From: Massilia arenae
GTDB taxonomy: Bacteria; Pseudomonadota; Gammaproteobacteria; Burkholderiales; Burkholderiaceae_D
DNA length: 64,000 bases
Reading direction: 5' to 3'
Assembly (NCBI RefSeq): GCF_008014745.1
Contig: NZ_VPFD01000017.1
Coordinates: 62,001-126,000 of the forward strand
Shown: positions 1 to 9,569 of the stretch, piece by piece
Numbering within the stretch: the first letter of the stretch is position 1
How the letters are laid out: the number at the start of each line of letters is the position of its first letter
Program-made: the position numbers and the translations under genes
Notes under the pieces: generated by a model
Told to the model about the DNA's origin: nothing
What the model saw: only the letters and a program-made list of their open reading frames with translations
The model's database searches: none

Positions 1-1645
1 CGCGGAATCCCCGGCCGCCACGCTCGTCGAGCGGCGTGAAGCGCTCACCGTCGAACCAGGCCAGGCCGCGGTCGCCGCCGATCCAGACCCGGGTGCGGCC
101 GGGCACGATGGCCAGCGCGTTGCCCACCGCCAGGCCCAGTTGCGGCCCATAGTGGCGCAGCGTGTCTCCATCGAGGATGGCGATGTGGTTGTCGGTGTAG
201 CCGAACCAGGTCCGGCCCTGGCGGTCGGTCGCCAGGGTGACCGCGGTCGGACCGGCCAGCGCCGCGCGCCCGCCGCCCTTGCTCCAGGCGCCGTCGCGGA
301 AGGTATGCACGCCGTGGCCGATCACCGACACCCATAGCGCGCCGTCGGCGCCGGTCGTCATCGCCTGCACGTTGCGTCCGGTCAGCCCGGGCGGCAGCGG
401 CCAGCGCCGGACGGCGCCTTCGCGCACCCGCCACAGGCTAGCGTTATTGCCGAACCAGAGGGCGCCGTCGGGCGCACGGTGGCTGGCGCTGACGTCCATG
501 ATCGCCGTGCTGCGCCGGCTGCCGTCGGGCGCGAGCACGAAGCTGGCGAAATCGAAGGCGCCGCTGCGGTCGGAATTGCCGATCCAGACCGCGCCGCCGT
601 CGCCGGGCGTGACGCTGAGCGCGGGAACGAAGCCCGGCGGCAGCGCGACGGTCGACAGGCGGGCCTGGCGTACCCGGTCGACGCCGTTCGCCGTGGTGAA
701 CCAGAGATTGCCTTCGCGGTCGTGCAGGGTGGTGTTGAAGATGCCGTCGGTGAAGCCGGCGGCCGTCGGGAACTGGCGCACCAGCTTGCCCTCGCCATCG
801 AGCAGCTGCACCGCATCGCCGGTGGAGATCCACAGGCCGCCGCGCGCATCGCCATCGTAGCCGAGCAGCGGCGCGCCGCCATTGTGCAGCGCCAGCGGCT
901 TGGTCGCCCCGCTGGCGGGGGCGAACAGCCGCAGGCCGCGCGCCCGGGTGTTGATCACGACCTTGCCGTCGGGACGCGGGTAGCCGCTTCCCAGCTGCGG
1001 CTGGTCGAGTACCTTGACGAAGCGGCGTTCGCCGGCGGCGGAGCCGGGCGCGCCGCGGTAGATCGCGTCGGCGCAGTAGACCAGCAGGCTGCCGTCGGCC
1101 AGTACGCTGAAGCCGTGCGGCCGGCCGTGCGGCAGGCCGGCGGCCGGTCCCACTTCGACCCAGCGCTCGCCCTCGAGCCGGTGCATGCCGGTGCCGCTCG
1201 ATGCCCACATGACGCCGTCGGGCGTGCGCGCGAAACGGAACACGGTGGTGGGCGGCGAATCCTTGCCGACGTAGTGATGGACGGCGCCGCGTTCGAAGCG
1301 GCTGATGTCGCCGAACTGGTAGCTGACCCAGATGGCGTCGCCATCGGCGGCCACGGCCATCGTCAGCGGCGAGCGCAGCTTGTGGCCGAAGACCTCGTCG
1401 GTGCGCACGAAGCGCGCGCCGTCGAAGCTGTACAGGCCATCGGTGGCAGCGAACCACAGCATGCCGGAGGCATCCTGGGTCAGGGAATACACCGCGGACG
1501 GGGCGCCGTCCTGGCGCGTCCATGAGGTGTGCTGCAGGTCGCCGGTCCAGGGCGGCAGCGGGGCGGCGCCGGCCCGGCCGCACAGGGCGATGGTCAGGAT
1601 GGTAAACAGGAGGCAATGCAGGAGGCGTGCACAGGGCAGGCGCAT
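1..1645 (-). CDS. Two-component-regulator propeller sensor protein, N-terminal part (cut by window edge)
   Basis: The minus-strand frame opens with ATG at 1645 and stays open to base 1, giving at least 548 residues with no stop, so the gene continues outside the window. The first 24 or so residues form a signal peptide (LLHCLLFTILTIALCG). Then follow repeats of the type WTRQDGAPSAVYSLTQDASG-LWFAATDGLYSFDG, with many later copies of LW(F/I/V)xxxxGxxR. This is the periplasmic seven-bladed propeller pattern of two-component regulator propeller proteins. In that family the propeller is followed by a Y_Y_Y domain, a membrane helix and a histidine kinase or GGDEF output. The output domain lies outside the window, so the type of signalling cannot be stated. 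The gene is divergent from the chemotaxis-like gene at 1823, with 177 bp of shared upstream sequence. Confidence 0.8.
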   Translation of the reverse strand, partial: MRLPCARLLHCLLFTILTIALCGRAGAAPLPPWTGDLQHTSWTRQDGAPSAVYSLTQDASGMLWFAATDGLYSFDGARFVRTDEVFGHKLRSPLTMAVAADGDAIWVSYQFGDISRFERGAVHHYVGKDSPPTTVFRFARTPDGVMWASSGTGMHRLEGERWVEVGPAAGLPHGRPHGFSVLADGSLLVYCADAIYRGAPGSAAGERRFVKVLDQPQLGSGYPRPDGKVVINTRARGLRLFAPASGATKPLALHNGGAPLLGYDGDARGGLWISTGDAVQLLDGEGKLVRQFPTAAGFTDGIFNTTLHDREGNLWFTTANGVDRVRQARLSTVALPPGFVPALSVTPGDGGAVWIGNSDRSGAFDFASFVLAPDGSRRSTAIMDVSASHRAPDGALWFGNNASLWRVREGAVRRWPLPPGLTGRNVQAMTTGADGALWVSVIGHGVHTFRDGAWSKGGGRAALAGPTAVTLATDRQGRTWFGYTDNHIAILDGDTLRHYGPQLGLAVGNALAIVPGRTRVWIGGDRGLAWFDGERFTPLDERGGRGFR

Positions 1646-1822
1646 GGGAGGTTTCCGTGTGGCTCGTTATTATTTGTTGGACGGATTCTTGCCCAAAACT
1701 CCCCTTCGCGGCAAGTCGCCGCCTGCGGACATGGGCCTTGCGCCGCAACAAGTGCGGCGCTCGTCGGCAGCGTACATTGCTGTATGCACTGAGGAAATAA
1801 TGCACTACGACGAGAGGACGCC

Positions 1823-3622
1823 ATGACCACGCCGCCCGCCGACCGCGTTCCCGGGTTCTCCACGCTGTCCCGCCTGCTGTCCCGGCTGAAAGTCGGCCCC
1901 AAGCTCCTGCTCGCCCCCGGCGCCGTCCTGATCCTGCTGCTGTTGCTGTCGTGGGTGGCGTATTACGCGATGGTGCGCCAGAACGATTCGCTCGAGTCGA
2001 TCGTCGGCCAGCGCGCGACCAGCATGCGCGCCGCCAGCAGCCTGGCCGCGCAGTCGCAGAAGGCGCACGCCGACATCTATCGCCTGCTGAGCTGGATGGG
2101 AGGCAGCTTCCCGGTGGCGCGCACCGAGCCGCTGCGCCAGGACATCCTGGCCCAGCACCGGCGCATCGCGGCCGGCCTGGAGTCCCTGGGCAAGATGACC
2201 CTGACCGAAGCCGAGGACCGCCACGTGGAGCAGGCCGCGGCGGCCCAGTTGCGCTACGCCGGGGCGGTGCGCGAGGTGATCGAGCTGGCGCCACTGGACG
2301 GCTCGATCAGCGCCAACGCCATGCAGAAGGCCGAGAGTGCGTTCGCGCTGGTGGCGCAGCGCCTGGCCGACCTGGGGGCGCTCGAAGAAGCGCTGTCGCG
2401 CGAAGCGTCCGCCAGCGCCAAGGCCGACTTTCGCATGATCTCGGTCCTGATGCCGGCTGTGGTGCTGCTGGCGATCGGGCTGTCGCTGGCGATCACCTTC
2501 GCCGTGCGCCGCATCCTGCTGGACGAGATCCGCGGCATCGGGCGGGCCGCCAGCGGCCTGGCCAGCGGCGACCTGACATTGCGAGCGCATCTCGACCACG
2601 ATTACGGCGGCGACGAGATCGCCGACACATCGCGCCAGCTCGATGCCAGCATCCGCAACCTGAACGGCACCCTGCGCTCGATCCTGGAATCGGCGCGCCT
2701 GATCGGCATCGCCTCGCGCGACATCAAGCTCGGCAGCCTGAGCCTGGGCAGCCGCGCCGTGTTCCGCGCCAGCGCGCTGGCCCATACCGAAGGCGCGCTG
2801 CGCGAGCTGGCGGCCGACGTCCAGCTGGGCGCCGACCAGGCGCGCGCCGCCAACCGCCTGGCCGCCGGCGCCGGCGAGGCGGCGCACGAAGGCAGCGACG
2901 TGGTCGATCGGCTGGTGGCGACGCTCGAGGGCAGCCGCCGCGGCGCGCAACGGGTGGTCGAGATCGCCGACGGGCTGGATCTTGCGGCGAGCGAGACCGG
3001 CACGCTGGCCCTGAACGCGGCGCTGGATGCGGCACGGGCACAAATGGATGTCGGACCGGATGCTGGCGCGCAGTCGCCGGCGATGGCCGCGGTGGCCGGC
3101 GAGGTGCGGGCGCTGGCGCGCCGGGTAGCTGCCGCCAGCCGCGAGATCCGCACCGTGGCGGCGCAGTCGCTGGCCGAGATCGACGGCGGCGCGGCCTGGG
3201 CCCTGCGCGCCGGCAGCAGCATGGAGCGCATCGCCGGCACGGTGCGGGAGGTGGAAGACCTGGCCGGGCGCATCGGCGCGGCCGGCGAAGGCCAGGCCAC
3301 GCAGCTGGCCGACGTGGGCCAGGCGATCGTGCAGATGGACCAGGTGACGTGCCAGAACTGCACGCTGGTGGAAGAAGCGGCGAGCGCGGCGCGCACCCTG
3401 CAGATGCAGGCGCTGGCGCTGTCACGCACGGTGGCGGGGTTCAGGCTGGAAGAAGAAGGGACGCGGGAGGCGGCCCCGCAAGCGGAAAACGCGGGCCGGA
3501 AAGACGACGGCGGCGTCGCCCCGTCGAAGCCCGGAGAGCCGGCGCGCGAACGCCGGGGGGCTGGCAGGGAACGCCGCCGTCAACAGGCGTCGCACTTGCG
3601 GCTCGCATCGAGCCGCAAGTGA
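1823..3622 (+). CDS. Diverged methyl-accepting chemotaxis-like protein
   Basis: The product has 599 residues: a membrane helix at about 29-49, a periplasmic region of about 155 residues, a second helix at about 205-228, a HAMP segment to about 285, and an MCP-type coiled-coil domain to about 540. A GAGAGGA ribosome site precedes the ATG. The signalling tip is recognisable (TLALNAALDAARA ... AAVAGEVRALARR, about 393-433) but unusual. Between the conserved ARA and EVR, where receptors normally have about 12 residues (GEQGRGFAVVAD-like), there are 20, and the GEQGRGFAVV core is missing. The usual DQVTQQNAALVEE becomes DQVTCQNCTLVEE, which creates a CxxC at 510-513. The C-terminal 60 residues are charged and low-complexity. 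A membrane signalling protein is secure; coupling to CheA/CheW is doubtful. The gene is convergent with gcvP, 13 bp apart. Confidence 0.8.
   Translation: MTTPPADRVPGFSTLSRLLSRLKVGPKLLLAPGAVLILLLLLSWVAYYAMVRQNDSLESIVGQRATSMRAASSLAAQSQKAHADIYRLLSWMGGSFPVARTEPLRQDILAQHRRIAAGLESLGKMTLTEAEDRHVEQAAAAQLRYAGAVREVIELAPLDGSISANAMQKAESAFALVAQRLADLGALEEALSREASASAKADFRMISVLMPAVVLLAIGLSLAITFAVRRILLDEIRGIGRAASGLASGDLTLRAHLDHDYGGDEIADTSRQLDASIRNLNGTLRSILESARLIGIASRDIKLGSLSLGSRAVFRASALAHTEGALRELAADVQLGADQARAANRLAAGAGEAAHEGSDVVDRLVATLEGSRRGAQRVVEIADGLDLAASETGTLALNAALDAARAQMDVGPDAGAQSPAMAAVAGEVRALARRVAAASREIRTVAAQSLAEIDGGAAWALRAGSSMERIAGTVREVEDLAGRIGAAGEGQATQLADVGQAIVQMDQVTCQNCTLVEEAASAARTLQMQALALSRTVAGFRLEEEGTREAAPQAENAGRKDDGGVAPSKPGEPARERRGAGRERRRQQASHLRLASSRK
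3593..3621. terminator. Perfect hairpin between convergent genes, overlapping a stop codon
   Basis: A 13-bp perfect inverted repeat (3593-3605 with 3609-3621, 3-nt loop) covers the last codons and most of the stop codon of the chemotaxis-like gene, 15 bp before the end of gcvP. There is no T-run on the plus strand. It is a plausible bidirectional stop for the convergent pair, but not a textbook intrinsic terminator. A second short palindrome (3632-3639 with 3642-3649) covers the gcvP stop codon. Confidence 0.5.
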
Positions 3623-3635
3623 TTACCCGTTGCGA

Positions 3636-6518
<2,883 letters not shown>

Positions 6519-6605
6519 GGTAAGAAGAGGTCTGGCGCCAATGCTGGCTGGATCAAGGAGGGGTACTCAGGGTGGTGCGCCCGGGGACGGGCGCACCTTG
6601 GACCA

Positions 6606-6986
6606 TCAGTGGTCGGTGGTCTTGCCGTAGGCGTCGGCGTCGAGCAGCTTGTCGTAGGCGGCGGCGTCGCTCGGGGCCAGCTTGAACAGCCAGGCGCCGT
6701 AGGCATCCTGGTTGATCGAGTCGGGGGCGTCGGCGACCGGCTGGTTGACGGCGGTGACGGTGCCCGAGACCGGTGCATAGATGTCGCTGGCGGCCTTGAC
6801 CGATTCCACCACGGCGGCGTCGTCGCCCGCGGTGAATGCCTTGCCGACCTGCGGCAGTTCGACGAACACGATGTCGCCCAGCGCGTCCTGCGCGTATTCG
6901 GTGATGCCCACGGTCAGGCTGCCGTCTTCTTCGCGGCGCACCCATTCATGGGATTCGGTGTACTTCAGGTCGGTAGGGATGTTCAT
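6606..6986 (-). CDS. gcvH: Glycine cleavage system H protein (lipoyl carrier)
   Basis: This is a small lipoylated shuttle protein that carries the aminomethyl intermediate from GcvP to GcvT and then to the dihydrolipoamide dehydrogenase. It has 126 residues, typical for the family. The N-terminal motif YTESHEWV and the lipoylation motif [16 protein letters not shown] are present, with the modified lysine at position 64. The start has an AGGAG-type site on the minus strand (complement of ...actcctgat). It lies between gcvT (60 bp) and gcvP (87 bp) in one transcription unit. Confidence 0.98.
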   Translation of the reverse strand: MNIPTDLKYTESHEWVRREEDGSLTVGITEYAQDALGDIVFVELPQVGKAFTAGDDAAVVESVKAASDIYAPVSGTVTAVNQPVADAPDSINQDAYGAWLFKLAPSDAAAYDKLLDADAYGKTTDH

Positions 6987-7046
6987 AAAAACTCCTGATG
7001 ATGGTGGGGTTATTAGTATACGTGTTTGTTATTGCGCGGCGGCGAT

Positions 7047-8165
7047 TCAAGCGGCCAGCACTTTGCCGTTGCGCACGAACGGGAGCTTGACCACGCTGGC
7101 GGCCAGGCGCTTGTCGCGAATGATCACGTGCACGGTGTCGCCGACGGCGACGTCCATCGGCACGCGCGCCAGGGCGATCGCCTGCTGCATGGACGGGCTG
7201 AAGGTGCCGCTGGTGATCTCGCCCTCGTTGCCCGATGCCGCCACGACTTTCTGGTGGGCGCGCAGGATGCCGCCTTTTTCGCGCAGGATCAGGCCGACGA
7301 ACTGGGCGCCCTGGCCCTTGGCCTGCAGCGCGGCCTTGCCGATGAAGTCGCGCTCGGAGACCAGGTCGATGGTCCAGGCCAGGCCGGCGTCGAGCGGGTT
7401 GGTCGTTTCGTCCATGTCCTGGCCGTACAGGTTCATGCCGGCTTCCAGGCGCAGGGTATCGCGCGCGCCGAGGCCGGCCGGCTTGACGCCGGCGGCGAGC
7501 AGGGCATTCCACAGGGCTTCGGCCTGGGACGCGGGCACGCCGATCTCGAAGCCGTCTTCGCCGGTGTAGCCGGTGCGGGCGACCATGGCTTCGCCGAAAG
7601 CGGTATCGCCGACGATGGCGGCGTTGAAGGGCTTGAGGTTCTCGGTCGATGCCTGGGTGGTCGGCAGCACCTGCCACACCTTGGCGCGGGCGTTCGGACC
7701 CTGGACGGCGATGAGGGCGATCGGGTCGTTGCCGTCGCGGCGCTGGGTGATGCTCACGCCGCTATTGGTGGCGGCATTCTGCGCGTTCATCCAGGCCACG
7801 TCCTTGTCGGCGGTGCCGGCGTTGACAACGATGCGGAACCAGTCCTCGGACAGAAAATAGACGATCAGGTCGTCGATGACGCCGCCTTCGGGATTGAGCA
7901 TGCACGAGTACAGGGCCTTGCCCGGCGCCTGCAGCTTGTCGACGTTATTGGCCAGCAGGCCGCGCAGGAAGGCGCGGGTGTTGGCGCCCTTGACGTCCAC
8001 GACGCACATATGGGACACATCGAACATCCCGGCGTCGCTGCGCACCGCATTGTGCTCTTCGATTTGCGAACCGTAATTGACAGGCATATCCCAGCCGCCG
8101 AAATCGACCATCTTGGCGCCAAGGGCACGGTGAGCGGAATTGAGCGGGGTCGCTTTGAGCGTCAT
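7047..8165 (-). CDS. gcvT: Aminomethyltransferase, T protein of the glycine cleavage system
   Basis: This tetrahydrofolate-dependent enzyme releases ammonia from the aminomethyl-lipoyl arm and forms methylene-THF. The chosen start gives 372 residues ([29 protein letters not shown]...), close to the family length. The motifs [15 protein letters not shown] and [18 protein letters not shown] are all present. A GAGGA site lies 5 nt before this ATG. An ATG 15 bp upstream (8180) is possible. The frame stays open to 8459, but that extension would translate the glycine riboswitch and is rejected. It is the first gene of the operon and the direct target of the riboswitch. Confidence 0.97.
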   Translation of the reverse strand: MTLKATPLNSAHRALGAKMVDFGGWDMPVNYGSQIEEHNAVRSDAGMFDVSHMCVVDVKGANTRAFLRGLLANNVDKLQAPGKALYSCMLNPEGGVIDDLIVYFLSEDWFRIVVNAGTADKDVAWMNAQNAATNSGVSITQRRDGNDPIALIAVQGPNARAKVWQVLPTTQASTENLKPFNAAIVGDTAFGEAMVARTGYTGEDGFEIGVPASQAEALWNALLAAGVKPAGLGARDTLRLEAGMNLYGQDMDETTNPLDAGLAWTIDLVSERDFIGKAALQAKGQGAQFVGLILREKGGILRAHQKVVAASGNEGEITSGTFSPSMQQAIALARVPMDVAVGDTVHVIIRDKRLAASVVKLPFVRNGKVLAA

Positions 8166-8212
8166 GGAATCCTCGGGCATGAATAGGGTGTCGGCACGAT
8201 CGTCGTGCGCTA

Positions 8213-8402
8213 TCGACCCCTCTGTCCTTGGTACCTGAGAGATAGCGGCTGGCGCCGCTTGCCCCTTCGGTGGGCCGCATCGCGGCCGCTCTCCAGAGTT
8301 GACCGGCCGCGCCATGCGCCGCCGTCCCTTGACCGGTCCTTTTGCCTGAGAGTTTATGGGTGAGTGCCCCTTCGGCGGCAGCGTCGCTGCGCTCTCCCGA
8401 TC
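8213..8402 (-). ncRNA. Tandem glycine riboswitch upstream of gcvT
   Basis: Read on the minus strand, two copies of the glycine aptamer pattern follow each other. Aptamer 1 (about 8400 to 8330) begins GGGAGAGCGC, has the CCGAAGGGGC core and ends CTCTCAGGCAAAAGGACC. Aptamer 2 (about 8296 to 8213) begins GGAGAGCGGCC, has CCGAAGGGGCAAGC and ends CTCTCAGGTACCAAGGACAGAGG. A short linker joins them. These are the hallmark conserved blocks of the gcvT-type glycine riboswitch, which in most bacteria switches the operon on when glycine is abundant. About 48 nt separate aptamer 2 from the gcvT start, with no obvious T-tailed terminator, which suggests translational rather than terminator control (inference). 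Confidence 0.96.
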
Positions 8403-8412
8403 AAGACTGCGG

Positions 8413-8441
8413 AGGATATGCCACCCCGCCACCCCTGTCAA
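8413..8441 (-). promoter_or_regulatory. Sigma-70 type promoter of the gcvTHP operon
   Basis: On the minus strand there is a perfect -35 TTGACA (8436-8441), a 17-nt spacer and a -10 TATCCT (8413-8418). The predicted transcription start falls about 7 nt later, just before the first stem of the glycine riboswitch. Position, spacing and downstream RNA all agree. Confidence 0.8.
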
Positions 8442-8487
8442 CCACACAAGCCCCCACATATTGCCCCCACCCCCTTACCCAACAATG

Positions 8488-8548
8488 AGGGTCAGAGTCG
8501 AATTCTTTGACAACTTTCGAAGTTGCTCATTAATTCTACTCTGACCCT
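8488..8548. repeat. Inverted-repeat element, copy 1 (AGGGTCAGAGT ends)
   Basis: The 61-bp element is bounded by 11-bp inverted arms AGGGTCAGAGT (8488-8498) and ACTCTGACCCT (8538-8548). Inside is the hairpin CAACTT-TCG-AAGTTG (8511-8525). It shares its left half (GGGTCAGAGTCGAATT-TTTGACAACTTT) with copy 2 at 8652. This looks like a small palindromic REP/MITE-like unit. No transposase is nearby. The surrounding 8442-8897 holds no gene other than these repeats. Confidence 0.75.
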
Positions 8549-8651
8549 AATTATTTTCTGACTGCTGGGGAAACAAAAAGCGTACGTCTGGAAAACTGTT
8601 TGACTCTGAGAATCAAACGGCGATTTTGGTAGCGCTAAACCGCCAAAATTT

Positions 8652-8777
8652 AATTAGGGTCAGAGTCGAATTGTTTGACAACTTTGAGGAATTGCCCAAT
8701 AAGTCTACTCTGACCCTAATTGCACAATAAGTCTACTCTGACCCTAATTGCACAATAAGTCTACTCTGACCCTAATT
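8652..8777. repeat. Inverted-repeat element, copy 2, with its right end amplified in tandem
   Basis: Perfect 15-bp inverted arms AATTAGGGTCAGAGT (8652-8666) and its complement (8707-8721) bound a second copy of the element at 8488. The right end is then repeated: a 28-bp unit (GCACAATAAGTCTACTCTGA...) occurs at 8722-8749 and again, identical, at 8750-8777. The last 24 bp of the same unit form the end of the element itself at 8698-8721, so the right terminus is present three times. Between the two copies (8549-8651) are two further small hairpins (GTTTGA/TCAAAC and ATTTTGG/CCAAAAT). Confidence 0.8.
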
Positions 8778-8897
8778 GCAGAGTTTTGCTGCGGAATTGT
8801 TGGAAAGAATTGCTGCGCACTATTGGGGCAGGGCATTCGGGGTGGTTGTCGTGATTTGCTACACTTGTTCCACTTACTTTGTAGGCGGGAAAAGACT

Positions 8898-9458
8898 ATG
8901 AGCGAAGAAAAAACGTTGCAGGAGAAAGAGGGTTGGTTCACGCTGTCGGGCGACGTCAACAGCGATATGGTGCACCGGATGTTCGAGGCGGTGGCGGCGA
9001 TGACCGAGGATGGGATCGATACCGCCCACGTGCTGCTGCAGTCGAATGGCGGCTACGTCAGCGACGGCTTGTGCCTGTATAACTTCATGGCCAGCTCGCC
9101 GATCAAGTTTGTGATGTATAACGCCGGAGCGGTGGCCTCGATCGCCGTGGTGCTCTACCTGGCCGGCTCGCGACGCTACGCCAGCGAGACCGCGCGCTTC
9201 ATGATTCACAAGTCGCATGCGACCGCGTCCCCCGGTTCGCGGCCGGATGCGCTCAACATCATCGTCGAAGGCCTGCGCGCCGACGATGCCCGCACCGAGG
9301 CCATCCTGCGCAAGGAAATCGAACTCGCGCCCGAGCAGTGGAGCGTGCACCAGTACGGCGACCTGCATATGACGGCGCGCGATGCCAAGCAGGCCAAGAT
9401 GATCCACGAGGTGCTGGACTTCGCGCCGCCCAAGGGCGCCATCCTGCGCAATATCTGA
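8898..9458 (+). CDS. ClpP-fold serine protease, stand-alone
   Basis: The product has 186 residues. The chosen ATG begins MSEEKTLQEKEGWFTLSG; an earlier in-frame ATG at 8748 would lie inside the repeat array and is rejected. The fold is recognisable from VLLQSNGGYVSDGL (ClpP NSPGG-like oxyanion segment), NAGAVASIAVVLYLAGSRR with the likely nucleophile Ser81, and FMIHKS with His104, in the same order and spacing as ClpP (AASMG ... MIHQP). An Asp at about 155 before MTARDAKQAKMI corresponds to the third catalytic position. It is shorter and more diverged than housekeeping ClpP, and no clpX or tig is adjacent. It probably belongs to the side family of ClpP-like proteases; the substrate and any unfoldase partner are unknown. 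Confidence 0.8.
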   Translation: MSEEKTLQEKEGWFTLSGDVNSDMVHRMFEAVAAMTEDGIDTAHVLLQSNGGYVSDGLCLYNFMASSPIKFVMYNAGAVASIAVVLYLAGSRRYASETARFMIHKSHATASPGSRPDALNIIVEGLRADDARTEAILRKEIELAPEQWSVHQYGDLHMTARDAKQAKMIHEVLDFAPPKGAILRNI

Positions 9459-9569
9459 ATCGGGATCGTCCGCCGGCGGCCGGCGGCGCCCCCGTCCGGA
9501 TGTGTTTGGTCATTGCTGAGAGGTAAGAATATGGCAGAATAGGGGCTTGCCTCACTTCGCCGAACCGTC

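Noticed and set aside
8166..8459. N-terminal extension of gcvT from an ATG at 8459
   Set aside because: It would translate the promoter-proximal leader and both glycine aptamers; the ATG at 8165 has a ribosome site and gives the family length.
8722..8777. Possible CRISPR array from the 28-bp direct repeats
   Set aside because: The units are contiguous with no spacers between them and match the terminus of the neighbouring inverted-repeat element; no cas genes are present.
8748..8897. N-terminal extension of the ClpP-like protein from an ATG at 8748
   Set aside because: The extension starts inside the tandem repeats and adds a cysteine-rich stretch unlike the family.
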